From the NCBI GenBank assembly GCA_963844315.1, contig CAWJOC010000024.1:1-64000 (forward strand): a DNA stretch of 64,000 bases, in the 5' to 3' direction. The DNA is from CAWAVN01 sp963844315. GTDB taxonomy: Bacteria > Planctomycetota > Planctomycetia > Planctomycetales > Planctomycetaceae. Of the stretch, positions 57,097 through 64,000 are shown one piece after another (positions within the stretch are counted from its first letter, which is position 1; the number at the start of each line of letters is the position of its first letter). Below the pieces are notes generated by a model. The model had not been told where the DNA came from and searched no databases. It saw nothing but the letters and a program-made list of their open reading frames with translations. Position numbers and translations under genes: made by a program.

Positions 57097-58776
57097 ATGC
57101 GCCATCGAACGCTGTTTCCACAAGTTTGGTTGTTCAGCCTTTTTCTTTTGGCGAATGCATCGGCCTTGGCTCAAGAGGCCAATTACGATGTGATCCTGCG
57201 CAATGGCCGGGTGGTGGATGGCACGGGGAACCCTTGGTTCCATGCCGACATCGCCATCAAAGAGGGCCGCATCGCCCGCATGGAGCGAAACCTCAAAGGC
57301 ACGGCCAAAAAGGAAATCGATGCCCAGGGGCTTGTCGTTTCGCCGGGCTTTATCGACATGCACTCGCATTCGGACTTTCTGCTGTTTGAAGAGGGCGATG
57401 CCCAAAGCAAAATCCGCCAAGGCGTGACGACGGACATCCTGGGCGAAGGCAACTCCGCCGGTCCTTATGGCGAGAAGCTTGCGGACAAACGGGTCCAAAT
57501 CCAAGGCCAAGAGGTTCAGGTCAAAACTCTGGGCGATTATTTCTCCGCCGTCGAGCGCGCGGGCATCAGCATCAACGTGGCGTCTTACGTGGGCCTGAAT
57601 AACGTCTGGGAAAGCGTGATGGGCCAAACCTTCGACCGCCCCACGCCGGACGAGTTCCAGCAAATGGAAGCCTTGGTCGAAGACGCCATGAAACAGGGCG
57701 CGCTTGGCCTATCCAGCCAGGTCATGATGCCGCCCGGTTCCCTGGCGAAAACGGAAGACATCATCCGGCTCGCGAAAGTTGCGGCAAAGCACGGCGGCAT
57801 CTATTCCACGCACATCCGCAACGAAGGCCTAGGCGTGTTCGAGTCGGTCAAGGAAGCCATCGAAATCGGTGAGAAGGCCAAGCTCCCGGTGGATGTGATC
57901 CACCTCAAGATCGCCGATGAAAAAAACTGGGGCCGGATGAATGAAGTTATCGCGCTCATCGAAGCCGCGAGAAGCCGGGGCGTCAACGTGCAGGCGAACG
58001 TCTATCCTTACACCAGAGGCAACAACAATCTGGTGAGCATCATTCCCCCGTGGGCGCATGAAGGCGGCACCGAGGAACTCATCAAACGCCTGAAAGACCC
58101 GAATCAAAGGCCCAAGCTCAAACGCGACATCAACGAGGGCCTCGCCGATTGGTACAACCATTACACGGCGGTGGGCAAGGACTGGTCGCGAATGCTCATC
58201 AGCGATAACAACAGCTTCAAGGGCCTTACGATGGACCGCGTGCTCGCCATCCGCACCGAGAACAAACCCAAGGCCGATCCACTCGATGAACTTTTCGATC
58301 TCTTGATCGAGCACGATGGCTCCATCAGCACGGTCTATGCCCACCACACCGAGGAAGACATGAACCTGGCCTTAAAGCAACCGTGGTGCTCGGTAGGTTC
58401 GGACGGTTCGGCGTATTCCATCACAGGCCCACTTCGCCGGGGCAACCCGCACCCGCGAAACTTCGGCACCTTCCCGCGCGTGTTGGGCGTTTACGTCCGC
58501 GAGCTGAAACTGCTTTCCCTGGAAGACGCCATCCGCAAAATGACCTCGCTTAACGCCTTAAAGGTCGGCCTCAAAGACCGCGGCGTCCTCCGCGAAGGAG
58601 CGTACGCCGACATCACCGTGTTCGATCCCGACACGATCATTGACAGGTCCACCTACACCGACCCGTTCCAATACAACGCAGGCATTTCGCACGTCCTCGT
58701 CAACGGCCAAATCGTCCTCGAAAACGGCGAGCACACCCATGCACGTTCCGGCAAGGCGTTGCGGAAAGGGAAGTAA
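57097..58776 (+). CDS. Exported N-acyl-D-amino-acid deacylase (amidohydrolase)
   Basis: 559 residues from ATG 57097. Signal peptide VWLFSLFLLANASALAQ. D-aminoacylase-type amidohydrolase: YDVILRNGRVVDGTGNPWFH, PGFIDMHSHSDFLLFEEGDA with the HxH metal motif, GVTTDILGEGNSAGPYG, SSQVMMPPGSLAKTEDIIRL, GGIYSTHIRNEGLGVFESVK, SVGSDGSAYSITGPLRRGNP and the C-terminal GVLREGAYADITVFDPDTII. It should hydrolyse N-acyl-D-amino acids or related dipeptides in the periplasm. It follows the PQQ-propeller protein after 43 bases and may share its transcript. Length matches the family. Confidence 0.88.
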   Translation: MRHRTLFPQVWLFSLFLLANASALAQEANYDVILRNGRVVDGTGNPWFHADIAIKEGRIARMERNLKGTAKKEIDAQGLVVSPGFIDMHSHSDFLLFEEGDAQSKIRQGVTTDILGEGNSAGPYGEKLADKRVQIQGQEVQVKTLGDYFSAVERAGISINVASYVGLNNVWESVMGQTFDRPTPDEFQQMEALVEDAMKQGALGLSSQVMMPPGSLAKTEDIIRLAKVAAKHGGIYSTHIRNEGLGVFESVKEAIEIGEKAKLPVDVIHLKIADEKNWGRMNEVIALIEAARSRGVNVQANVYPYTRGNNNLVSIIPPWAHEGGTEELIKRLKDPNQRPKLKRDINEGLADWYNHYTAVGKDWSRMLISDNNSFKGLTMDRVLAIRTENKPKADPLDELFDLLIEHDGSISTVYAHHTEEDMNLALKQPWCSVGSDGSAYSITGPLRRGNPHPRNFGTFPRVLGVYVRELKLLSLEDAIRKMTSLNALKVGLKDRGVLREGAYADITVFDPDTIIDRSTYTDPFQYNAGISHVLVNGQIVLENGEHTHARSGKALRKGK

Positions 58777-58782
58777 CTTCCG

Positions 58783-59187
58783 CTAATAAACGATGTGGAA
58801 CTTGTATTGCACAACGAGATGTCCTTCCGTCACATCCCCAGGAAGGTATTCCCATCGAGCACTCTCCTCATAGTATTCGGCCCCTGTTTCAAGAGAGATT
58901 TGGCCGGGTTCTAGTTCGAACTGGCCATAAGGAGTGACAAATAGGGCATGCCCATTGATTTCCCCGGAGACATGGATCTCCAAAGCATGAGCATTCCCCT
59001 TGAAACAACGGATTTCGCGAGTGGACGCCTCTGAAATGTCTTTAGAAGAAATCTCATAGCGCGGCCATCGCGATTGCCAGGCGACAATGGCGATAAGAAC
59101 CACGATGAGGGCGGCCAGACGCAAAAAAATGTGCCGGAAACTTGGCCACGGAACCACAACCGGAGTTGGTATGTCATCATCCCGCAT
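58783..59187 (-). CDS. Small membrane-anchored hypothetical protein
   Basis: 134 residues. N-terminal cytoplasmic segment, one span (IFLRLAALIVVLIAIVAWQS, residues about 20-40), then a beta-rich exported part (EISSKDISEASTREIRCFKG, HVSGEINGHALFVTPYGQFE, EEGHLVVQYKF-like end). No family recognised. It converges with the D-aminoacylase gene six bases away. Confidence 0.6.
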   Translation of the reverse strand: MRDDDIPTPVVVPWPSFRHIFLRLAALIVVLIAIVAWQSRWPRYEISSKDISEASTREIRCFKGNAHALEIHVSGEINGHALFVTPYGQFELEPGQISLETGAEYYEESARWEYLPGDVTEGHLVVQYKFHIVY

Positions 59188-59539
59188 CAGGTGAATCCCA
59201 GAGGATTAATTGTCGATGGCTGATTTCGAATTTTGAAGTTCGGCCAGTTTTAGCATAGGCTGATTTTTACGCCGAAGGCGTTACATTCCAAAGCCCAGGG
59301 TCGCGACGAAGTCGCGCACCCTGGGTACACGATTCAATAAAATGCCTTTACGCTGAAAGCGTTACACAAAATCCTTTGTCCAACCCCTTCGGGGTAGATG
59401 TTTGATTGGTCCTTTTACCCAGGGTGGCGCGGCTCCGCCGCTGACCCTGGGCTTTGGAATTAAACCCCTGCGGGGTAAATGGATCGAAGGCCCAGACAGT
59501 TGTGCAAAAGGCAAAATATGGAAACATTTGTTTTACAGA
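59188..59539. other. Intergenic region made of repeats
   Basis: No gene. It starts with a diverged family 3 half (TGGCTGATTTCGAATTTTGAAG, split at 59219-59240) and contains the inverted repeat at 59285-59460 plus AAAGCGTTAC and CCCCTTCGGGG / CCCCTGCGGGG hairpins. Confidence 0.5.
59285..59460. repeat. Long inverted-repeat element, family 5
   Basis: Left half begins ATTCCAAAGCCCAGGGTC and ends ACCCTGGGTA at 59327; right half begins TACCCAGGGT at 59416 and ends GACCCTGGGC then TTTGGAAT. The halves are inverted copies differing only in their inner CGACGAAGTCG / GCGGCTCCGCCGC hairpins. Confidence 0.85.
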
Positions 59540-60604
59540 TCACTTTCTAGGAAGGCCGGTCTCTCGAACCTTTTCAAACGGCGGCGCGTCAACAAGGTTC
59601 AAATTCTGATAATCCTTTACCGAGCCGCCGCCGACTACGCGGAGTTTTTGTTTGATGCCTGGGCCGATGCCTAAGCGGTTGATTTTGAGGTTCTGCGGGC
59701 GGTCTTCAAGGCGCAGGGCGTAGGCGGAGTCATAGACCGCGCAGTTTTCGATGCTGACTTGTGCCCCTCCCAGTTCGCCTTCGCCGCCGCGGATGCGGAA
59801 GCAGATTTCATTGTCCGTGAAGACACATTGCTCCACGGTCGCCTCAACGTGGTTTTTCAGGTTGAGCGCGGCCATGTTTCCGATCTGACCGGGCTGGTTC
59901 CAGCCGTGCATGAGGCACGCGCGGACCTTGAGCTTGCTCCGGGGATTGGAGGTTTGCTGCTTGGTATCGAGGGCGTTTTCGCCGGGCCGCTCGCCCTTCT
60001 TGAATCCCGCCGCCTCGGCGGGCAGAGGGCCAGTCCATAAGGTGCAATGCTCGATCAGCACATCGTCCCAAACGCCCCGGCCCGGATCGAACTGGATGGA
60101 ATCGCCGGAGGTCAGACCGATGTCGCAGTTGCGGATGACAAGCCCGTTGGGCCGGCCGGTGATGCCGTGGGCGTCGTGTTGCTCTTTGAACGTTCCCGAG
60201 AGCACGTGATGGATCTTGCAAGACTCGATCGTCACGTTCTTGGCATAGACCGTCACCGCATTATGCATGCCGTGGCGAATCTCGCAATTTCGGAGCGTCA
60301 CATTGTCGGCGTTGATCTTGACCAAGGTGCTATCGACCCATTCGCCATCCACAAGGTAGTTCTCATAGACGCCAGGCTTGTCGATCACCAACCGTTTCAC
60401 ACGTTTGGGATTCAGGCCGCACCCGACATTCCCGATGGTTCCAGGGCGGAGAGTTTTTTCCTCGCCGGTTTGGTCTTGTGCCCTTCCGAGTTGCCAGGGA
60501 AAGAACAAAACGAGTGCGGATCCAAGCGTGAAGCAGCAAGTGAAAGCAGAAGGGATTCCCATGAGAGGTGGTTTCCTGTTTGAGGCATCCTGAAGTTCGT
60601 TCAT
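59540..60604 (-). CDS. Exported right-handed beta-helix protein
   Basis: 354 residues from ATG 60604, with AAGGA 10 bases upstream; an internal ATG at 60562 is an alternative start. Signal-type segment TCCFTLGSALVLFFPWQLGR. The body has repeated short strands ending in N/D turns: NADNVTLRNCEIRHGMHNAV, AKNVTIESCKIHHV, GLVIRNCDIGLTSGDSIQFD, DVLIEHCTLW and HVEATVEQCVFTDNEICFRI. This is the parallel beta-helix pattern of polysaccharide lyases and glycoside-binding proteins. A pectate-lyase-like role is possible, but I see no certain catalytic set. Confidence 0.7.
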   Translation of the reverse strand: MNELQDASNRKPPLMGIPSAFTCCFTLGSALVLFFPWQLGRAQDQTGEEKTLRPGTIGNVGCGLNPKRVKRLVIDKPGVYENYLVDGEWVDSTLVKINADNVTLRNCEIRHGMHNAVTVYAKNVTIESCKIHHVLSGTFKEQHDAHGITGRPNGLVIRNCDIGLTSGDSIQFDPGRGVWDDVLIEHCTLWTGPLPAEAAGFKKGERPGENALDTKQQTSNPRSKLKVRACLMHGWNQPGQIGNMAALNLKNHVEATVEQCVFTDNEICFRIRGGEGELGGAQVSIENCAVYDSAYALRLEDRPQNLKINRLGIGPGIKQKLRVVGGGSVKDYQNLNLVDAPPFEKVRETGLPRK

Positions 60605-60651
60605 CGAGCCAACGTCCTTTCGCGAAGCGAAAGGCGACAATGTTTTGTGCG

Positions 60652-61374
60652 TTAAGGCCCGCCGGAGGGTTCCAAGCCCTCGAACAACCGACTGCCGATG
60701 CGGATGTGGGTGGCTCCTTCCTCGATGGCGATTTCGAAATCGTGGCTCATGCCCATCGACAACTCCGGCAATTGGAGTTGGCTATCGGATTGGAATTCCA
60801 TGCGGTCGCGAAGTTGCCTGAGATTCCGAAACACGTTGCGGATCAGATCCTCATCTTCCGTGTATGGAGCCATGGTCATCAGTCCGGTGATTTGGATGTG
60901 GGAAAACTTCGTTAAGGCTTGCCATTGGGATTCCAACTCGGTGGCGGCAAAGCCATCCTTCGCGGCTTCGCCGGAGAGATTGACTTCCAAAAGCACCTGG
61001 GGCGAGACGTTGAGTTCCGCGGCCAAAAGCTCCATGCGGTCCAAAAGCTTGAACGAATCCACCGAATGAAACCGAAAGACTCTGCCGAGCATCGGGCGGA
61101 CTTTGTTCCGCTGCAAATGGCCGATGAGATGCCAATGGACGTTCGGGGAGGAATCGAGCGTTTCCGAGCGTTCCAAAAGTTGCTGCGGCCGGCTTTCGCC
61201 CAGGTCGCGAACGCCCAACTTCACGAGGGCTTCCACCCAAGGCCAATCGGCGTATTTGGTGACGGCGACTAGCTTCACGGAACCCCTCGTCCGCCCCGAC
61301 CGCGCGCACGCTTTCGCGATGTCTTCGTTGACTTGTTCAAGGTTCCGGGAGATTTGCTCTAGGGCGCTTGGCAT
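60652..61374 (-). CDS. YggS-family pyridoxal-phosphate homeostasis protein
   Basis: 240 residues. A PLP-binding TIM-barrel protein without known catalysis that controls PLP and amino-acid balance. Motifs: VKLVAVTKYADWPWVEALVK with the PLP lysine, DLGESRPQQLLERSETL, VHWHLIGHLQRNKVRPMLGR, VLLEVNLSGEAAKDGFAATE, ITGLMTMAPY and ELSMGMSHDFEIAIEEGATH then IRIGSRLFEG. The family normally has G.NR/Q.YxQE at the second position; here GESRPQQLLE is close. Length is normal. ATG 61374 is kept; no better ribosome-binding site is visible. Confidence 0.92.
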   Translation of the reverse strand: MPSALEQISRNLEQVNEDIAKACARSGRTRGSVKLVAVTKYADWPWVEALVKLGVRDLGESRPQQLLERSETLDSSPNVHWHLIGHLQRNKVRPMLGRVFRFHSVDSFKLLDRMELLAAELNVSPQVLLEVNLSGEAAKDGFAATELESQWQALTKFSHIQITGLMTMAPYTEDEDLIRNVFRNLRQLRDRMEFQSDSQLQLPELSMGMSHDFEIAIEEGATHIRIGSRLFEGLEPSGGP

Positions 61375-61584
61375 CTCCTCATTTTACTGAAACGTCCGTC
61401 GGAAGTCCGCCGCATGCGGTCTGCATCGCGAGCAACAACATATTGACCCGCTTTCCATTCAGGCATAGGATTCGCAGGGAAATTCAGCCGTCAGGACGAT
61501 TTCCCTTGACGATTTGTTTTTCCAAATGGGGAAATCCACCAATCATGCCTTCGGGCAAATTCTCTCAATCGCGTGGAGCTTCAA

Positions 61585-62309
61585 GCATGCGGCGCAAAAA
61601 ACTCGTGTTTTGGGGAACCGCCGCGTTTCTCTTGCTGGTGGGAATCGCGAGCGGATTGCTGTGGGCGCTGCTCCGCGTGCCGGATTTTTACGCCCAGGCC
61701 GCCACGAGCATCCCCCAGGAACCCCAAGAGCGCAAACTCGCCGCCAAGCAGTTGGTGCAGGAAACCACCAACCTGATTAACGACATCCAGCATTCGGACG
61801 AGTGGTCGGGCACGTTCAAACAGAACGAGGTGAATAGCTGGTTCCTGGAGGAACTTAGGCAGTCGAAATACAAAGATGTGGTTCCCGAAGGCGTTAGCGA
61901 ACCCCGCTTAGTCATCCACGAGGGATATTTGCAAATGGGCTTTCGCTTCCAGAAGAAGGGCTGGAACGGCATCGTCAGCCTCCAATTAAAACCCTGGATC
62001 GAAGATGAGAACCAACTCGCCATCGAGATTGAATCCATCCGCGCGGGAATTGTGCCGATCCCCTTGGAAGACATGCTGCACCAGTTGACCCAGAAGCTGG
62101 TCGATGAGGGCTGGGAAGTGAAGTGGAATCACGCCAACGGGCATGATGTGGCGATCATCAATCTCAACAAAAAGCGCGATCCCAGTTCGCCGGTGCTAGA
62201 GTCGCTGACCATCGCCGAGGGCGAAGTGCGAATCCGCGGCCACCGCAAAGGCCACACGCCCCAATCCGGCCAGCCCAACAACTACCCCAAAACCGCGGCG
62301 AACCGTTAG
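61585..62309 (+). CDS. Hypothetical membrane-anchored protein
   Basis: 241 residues from ATG 61585 with GGAGC upstream; in-frame codons further up (61543) are less likely. One N-terminal span (VFWGTAAFLLLVGIASGLLW), then an exported part with EPQERKLAAKQLVQETTNLI, SGTFKQNEVNSWFLEELRQS and FRFQKKGWNGIVSLQLKPWI, and a basic Pro-rich tail. It resembles uncharacterised planctomycete proteins with a similar anchored layout; no named domain. It is divergent from the YggS-type gene. Confidence 0.65.
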
Positions 62310-62341
62310 AACTTCTAACAAAGCCCCGTTATGAATTGAAG

Positions 62342-62400
62342 GTGGCACAGACATTCCTGTCTGTGCCTTCGCTCCGCACAGACAGGAATGTCTGTGCCAC
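62342..62400. repeat. Dispersed hairpin, family 4, copy B
   Basis: Perfect 25-base inverted arms starting GTGGCACAGACATTCCTG around a 9-base loop; same length and arms as 39009-39067. Confidence 0.92.
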
Positions 62401-62424
62401 CTTGTATGAGGCGTTCCTAGAGCA

Positions 62425-62779
62425 TCAGCCGGATTGAAGCTTGAAGGTCCAGCCTCCCGAATCGTCACAGTGCAACGTGGCTTCGCCTTGGGTTTGTGTT
62501 CCCTCGAACCGCATGACGATCTCCGTCGCCGTTTGGGAGAGCAATGCATACTCTCCAGAATCCCAGCGCTTTACTTCGCCGCGATTGCCGCTGATCGGGC
62601 CTTCGTAATCCAGATACATCCGGCGATGATCGGGCAAGGCTTCAGCTTGGATGATCTCCCCCGAGTGCGGGCGGCTGCTCTAATCGCCAAGTGCGGAGCG
62701 TCTCTACACCGGACTGCTCCAAAAGCAAATCCCAATGCCGTTGTGGATGATCGTGGGTCAAGATTACAAAACGAAGCAT
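62425..62779 (-). CDS. Stand-alone LigD phosphoesterase-like protein (one frameshift)
   Basis: About 117 residues from ATG 62779 (MLRFVILTHDHPQRHWDLLL). The second half, after a shift near 62640, reads PDHRRMYLDYEGPISGNRGE and VKRWDSGEYALLSQ, ending GGWTFKLQSG. The order H.H...HWD..LE, then L.TWRL, DHR..YLDYEG and G.RG.V.RWD.G.Y matches the 3'-phosphoesterase (PE) domain found at the N-terminus of LigD DNA-repair enzymes, with the conserved His and Asp present. A free-standing PE domain could trim 3'-phosphates at breaks; no Ku or ligase gene is in the window. Confidence 0.65.
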
Positions 62780-62816
62780 AAACACGCCAAGTCCTGAATT
62801 CAATAAGAGCCATGCT

Positions 62817-62898
62817 TGGGTGGCACGTCCCTGAGGCTTTGCGAAGGGCGTGGTGATCGGCAACCACGCCCATCCCGTTGGTTTGGGCGTGCCACCCA
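62817..62898. repeat. Dispersed repeat, family 2, complete copy
   Basis: Ends TGGGTGGCACG and CGTGCCACCCA; inside, GGGCGTGGT and ACCACGCCC form a hairpin after CCCTGAGGCTTTGCG. A truncated relative is at 24204-24252. Confidence 0.8.
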
Positions 62899-63054
62899 GC
62901 CCGTGCGCGGCTCTTTGAAGAGTATCCCTTCATTTGAAATTCTATCCCAACCTCCGCGAGGGTGGCAAAGGCAGGATGAGTTGCCGTAAACTGGCACGCT
63001 CCGATCCAAGGCAGCCAGTTTCTTCTCTTTGTCCAACATTCGGGTGCGCGAACG

Positions 63055-64000
63055 ATGCGTATGATAATCGCCGGGTTGTTTCTGTGTGTGGCCGCATTGT
63101 CCTCCGTGGGTTTCGCGGCGGAGGCCCCGCCCAATGTCATCGTGATCTATGCGGATGACCTGGGCTATGGCGACCTGGGTTGCTTCGGGCATCCCACGAT
63201 CAAGACGCCGCATTTGGACCAAATGGCGGCGGAGGGCATGAAGTTCACGCAGTTCTACTCGGCGGCGGAAGTCTGCACGCCCAGCCGGGCGGCGCTGCTC
63301 ACCGGGCGGCTGCCGATCCGCTCCGGCATGTGCAGCGACAAACGCCGGGTGCTGTTTCCCGAATCCGGCGGCGGCATCCCCCAAGGCGAAATCACTCTGG
63401 CCGAGGCTCTCAAAGAGCGAGGCTATAAAACCGCCTGCGTGGGCAAGTGGCATCTGGGGCATCTCAAACAATTTCTGCCGACAAGCAATGGCTTCGATGA
63501 GTATTTCGGCATTCCCTATTCCAACGACATGGACCGCGTGGCGGAAGCTCCCAAAGGCCGGGAGATCTTTGGGGAGCCGAAGATCGAATACTGGAACGTG
63601 CCTTTGATGCGGAACGCGGACATCATCCAGCGCCCCGCCGACCAGCGGACGATCACCCGGCGCTACACGGGGGAAGCCGTGGACTTCATCGAGCGGCATC
63701 GGGACCAGCCGTTCTTTCTGTACTTCGCCCACACCATGCCGCACGTTCCGCTGTTTCGTTCGAAAGAGTTCGAGAACAAAAGCCTGCGGGGACTATTCGG
63801 CGATGTGGTCGAGGAACTGGATTGGAGCGTGGGCCAGGTGCTGGAGACACTGCGGAAACATCAACTCGACAAAAACACTATCGTGTTTTTCTCGTCGGAC
63901 AACGGCCCGTGGCTCATCTTCAATGAGCAAGGCGGCTCGGCGGGGCTTTTGAGGGAAGGCAAAGGCAGCACTTGGGAAGGCGGCATGCGGGAACCGACGA
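63055..64000 (+). CDS. Exported sulfatase, 3' end outside window
   Basis: Starts at ATG 63055 and is open to the window end (315 residues seen). Signal peptide IIAGLFLCVAALSSVGFAAE, then PPNVIVIYADDLGYGDLGCF with the metal-binding aspartates, and the sulfatase signature AAEVCTPSRAALLTGRLPIR, in which the cysteine of CTPSR must become formylglycine. Further motifs: YKTACVGKWHLGHL, FFLYFAHTMPHVPL and IVFFSSDNGPW. Family: alkaline-phosphatase-like arylsulfatases that cleave sulfate esters of polysaccharides, very numerous in Planctomycetes. The substrate is unknown. The FGE-fold protein at 4388-6741 is not a convincing activator. Confidence 0.93.
   Translation, partial: MRMIIAGLFLCVAALSSVGFAAEAPPNVIVIYADDLGYGDLGCFGHPTIKTPHLDQMAAEGMKFTQFYSAAEVCTPSRAALLTGRLPIRSGMCSDKRRVLFPESGGGIPQGEITLAEALKERGYKTACVGKWHLGHLKQFLPTSNGFDEYFGIPYSNDMDRVAEAPKGREIFGEPKIEYWNVPLMRNADIIQRPADQRTITRRYTGEAVDFIERHRDQPFFLYFAHTMPHVPLFRSKEFENKSLRGLFGDVVEELDWSVGQVLETLRKHQLDKNTIVFFSSDNGPWLIFNEQGGSAGLLREGKGSTWEGGMREPT

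Noticed and set aside
62800..63744. 314-residue minus-strand frame at the right end
   Set aside because: It is antisense to the sulfatase, whose CTPSR signature and signal peptide are unambiguous.

Overview
The window looks like a chromosomal segment of a planctomycete, most likely of the Gemmataceae/Gemmatales type. The evidence is a DUF1559 pseudopilin-like protein with a RGFTLIELLVVIAIIAIL start, a very large PVC-type heme-binding CxxCH dehydrogenase with a ThuA domain, membrane-anchored vWA proteins in tandem, a DUF2330 protein, a PQQ-propeller giant, a periplasmic sulfatase, and many short intergenic inverted-repeat elements. Base composition is GC-rich almost throughout; the main exception is an AT-rich membrane-protein gene near 8.9-9.8 kb.

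Region 1 (1-15.2 kb) is accessory. It holds small or poorly known genes: a ParB-like HTH remnant, an HNH-like protein, a ribbon-helix-helix regulator with a divergent palindromic promoter, DUF6876- and ASCH-type genes with many frameshifts, a membrane-anchored propeller/FGE-fold protein, a DUF6161-like membrane protein, two paralogous NUMOD3/SANT-like DNA-binding proteins, a LexA-like repressor, an AHSA1 protein, an isochorismatase-family hydrolase, a 42-residue lipoprotein and a DUF4177 protein. Most run leftward from an operator-like site at about 15.05 kb. A tRNA-Lys(CTT) with its own terminator marks the right edge.

Region 2 (15.6-28.6 kb) holds a DUF1559 protein, then a leftward RND efflux permease, membrane-fusion lipoprotein and cysteine-rich exported protein, with the TolC-like partner transcribed divergently. 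Next come an ArsR regulator with a self-overlapping operator, a cysteine desulfurase and an exported rhodanese, which form a compact sulfur or metal-stress operon, followed by a fatty-acid hydroxylase family enzyme and a TlpA-like thioredoxin.

Region 3 (28.8-46 kb) is mostly housekeeping and planctomycete-typical genes: two vWA proteins, DUF2330, TsaD, a KAP-like P-loop ATPase, a rhodanese, FtsY, a flavin-reductase-like protein, the PVC dehydrogenase, MtnA and a PfkB sugar kinase.

Region 4 (46-64 kb) holds a degenerate NtrC-like regulator, an FAD sugar-lactone oxidase family enzyme, an FHA-GAF-class III cyclase followed by a class II cyclic-nucleotide phosphodiesterase, a PQQ-propeller protein with an embedded methyltransferase-like fold, a D-aminoacylase, a beta-helix protein, a YggS-type PLP protein, a stand-alone LigD phosphoesterase-like protein and a sulfatase that runs off the window.

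Roughly half of the recognisable genes can only be read by changing frame one or more times, while the residues on each side still fit the family. This looks more like single-base indels in the assembly than genuine decay, so I annotated whole genes across the shifts and stated where they are. Coordinates of such genes are my reconstruction.
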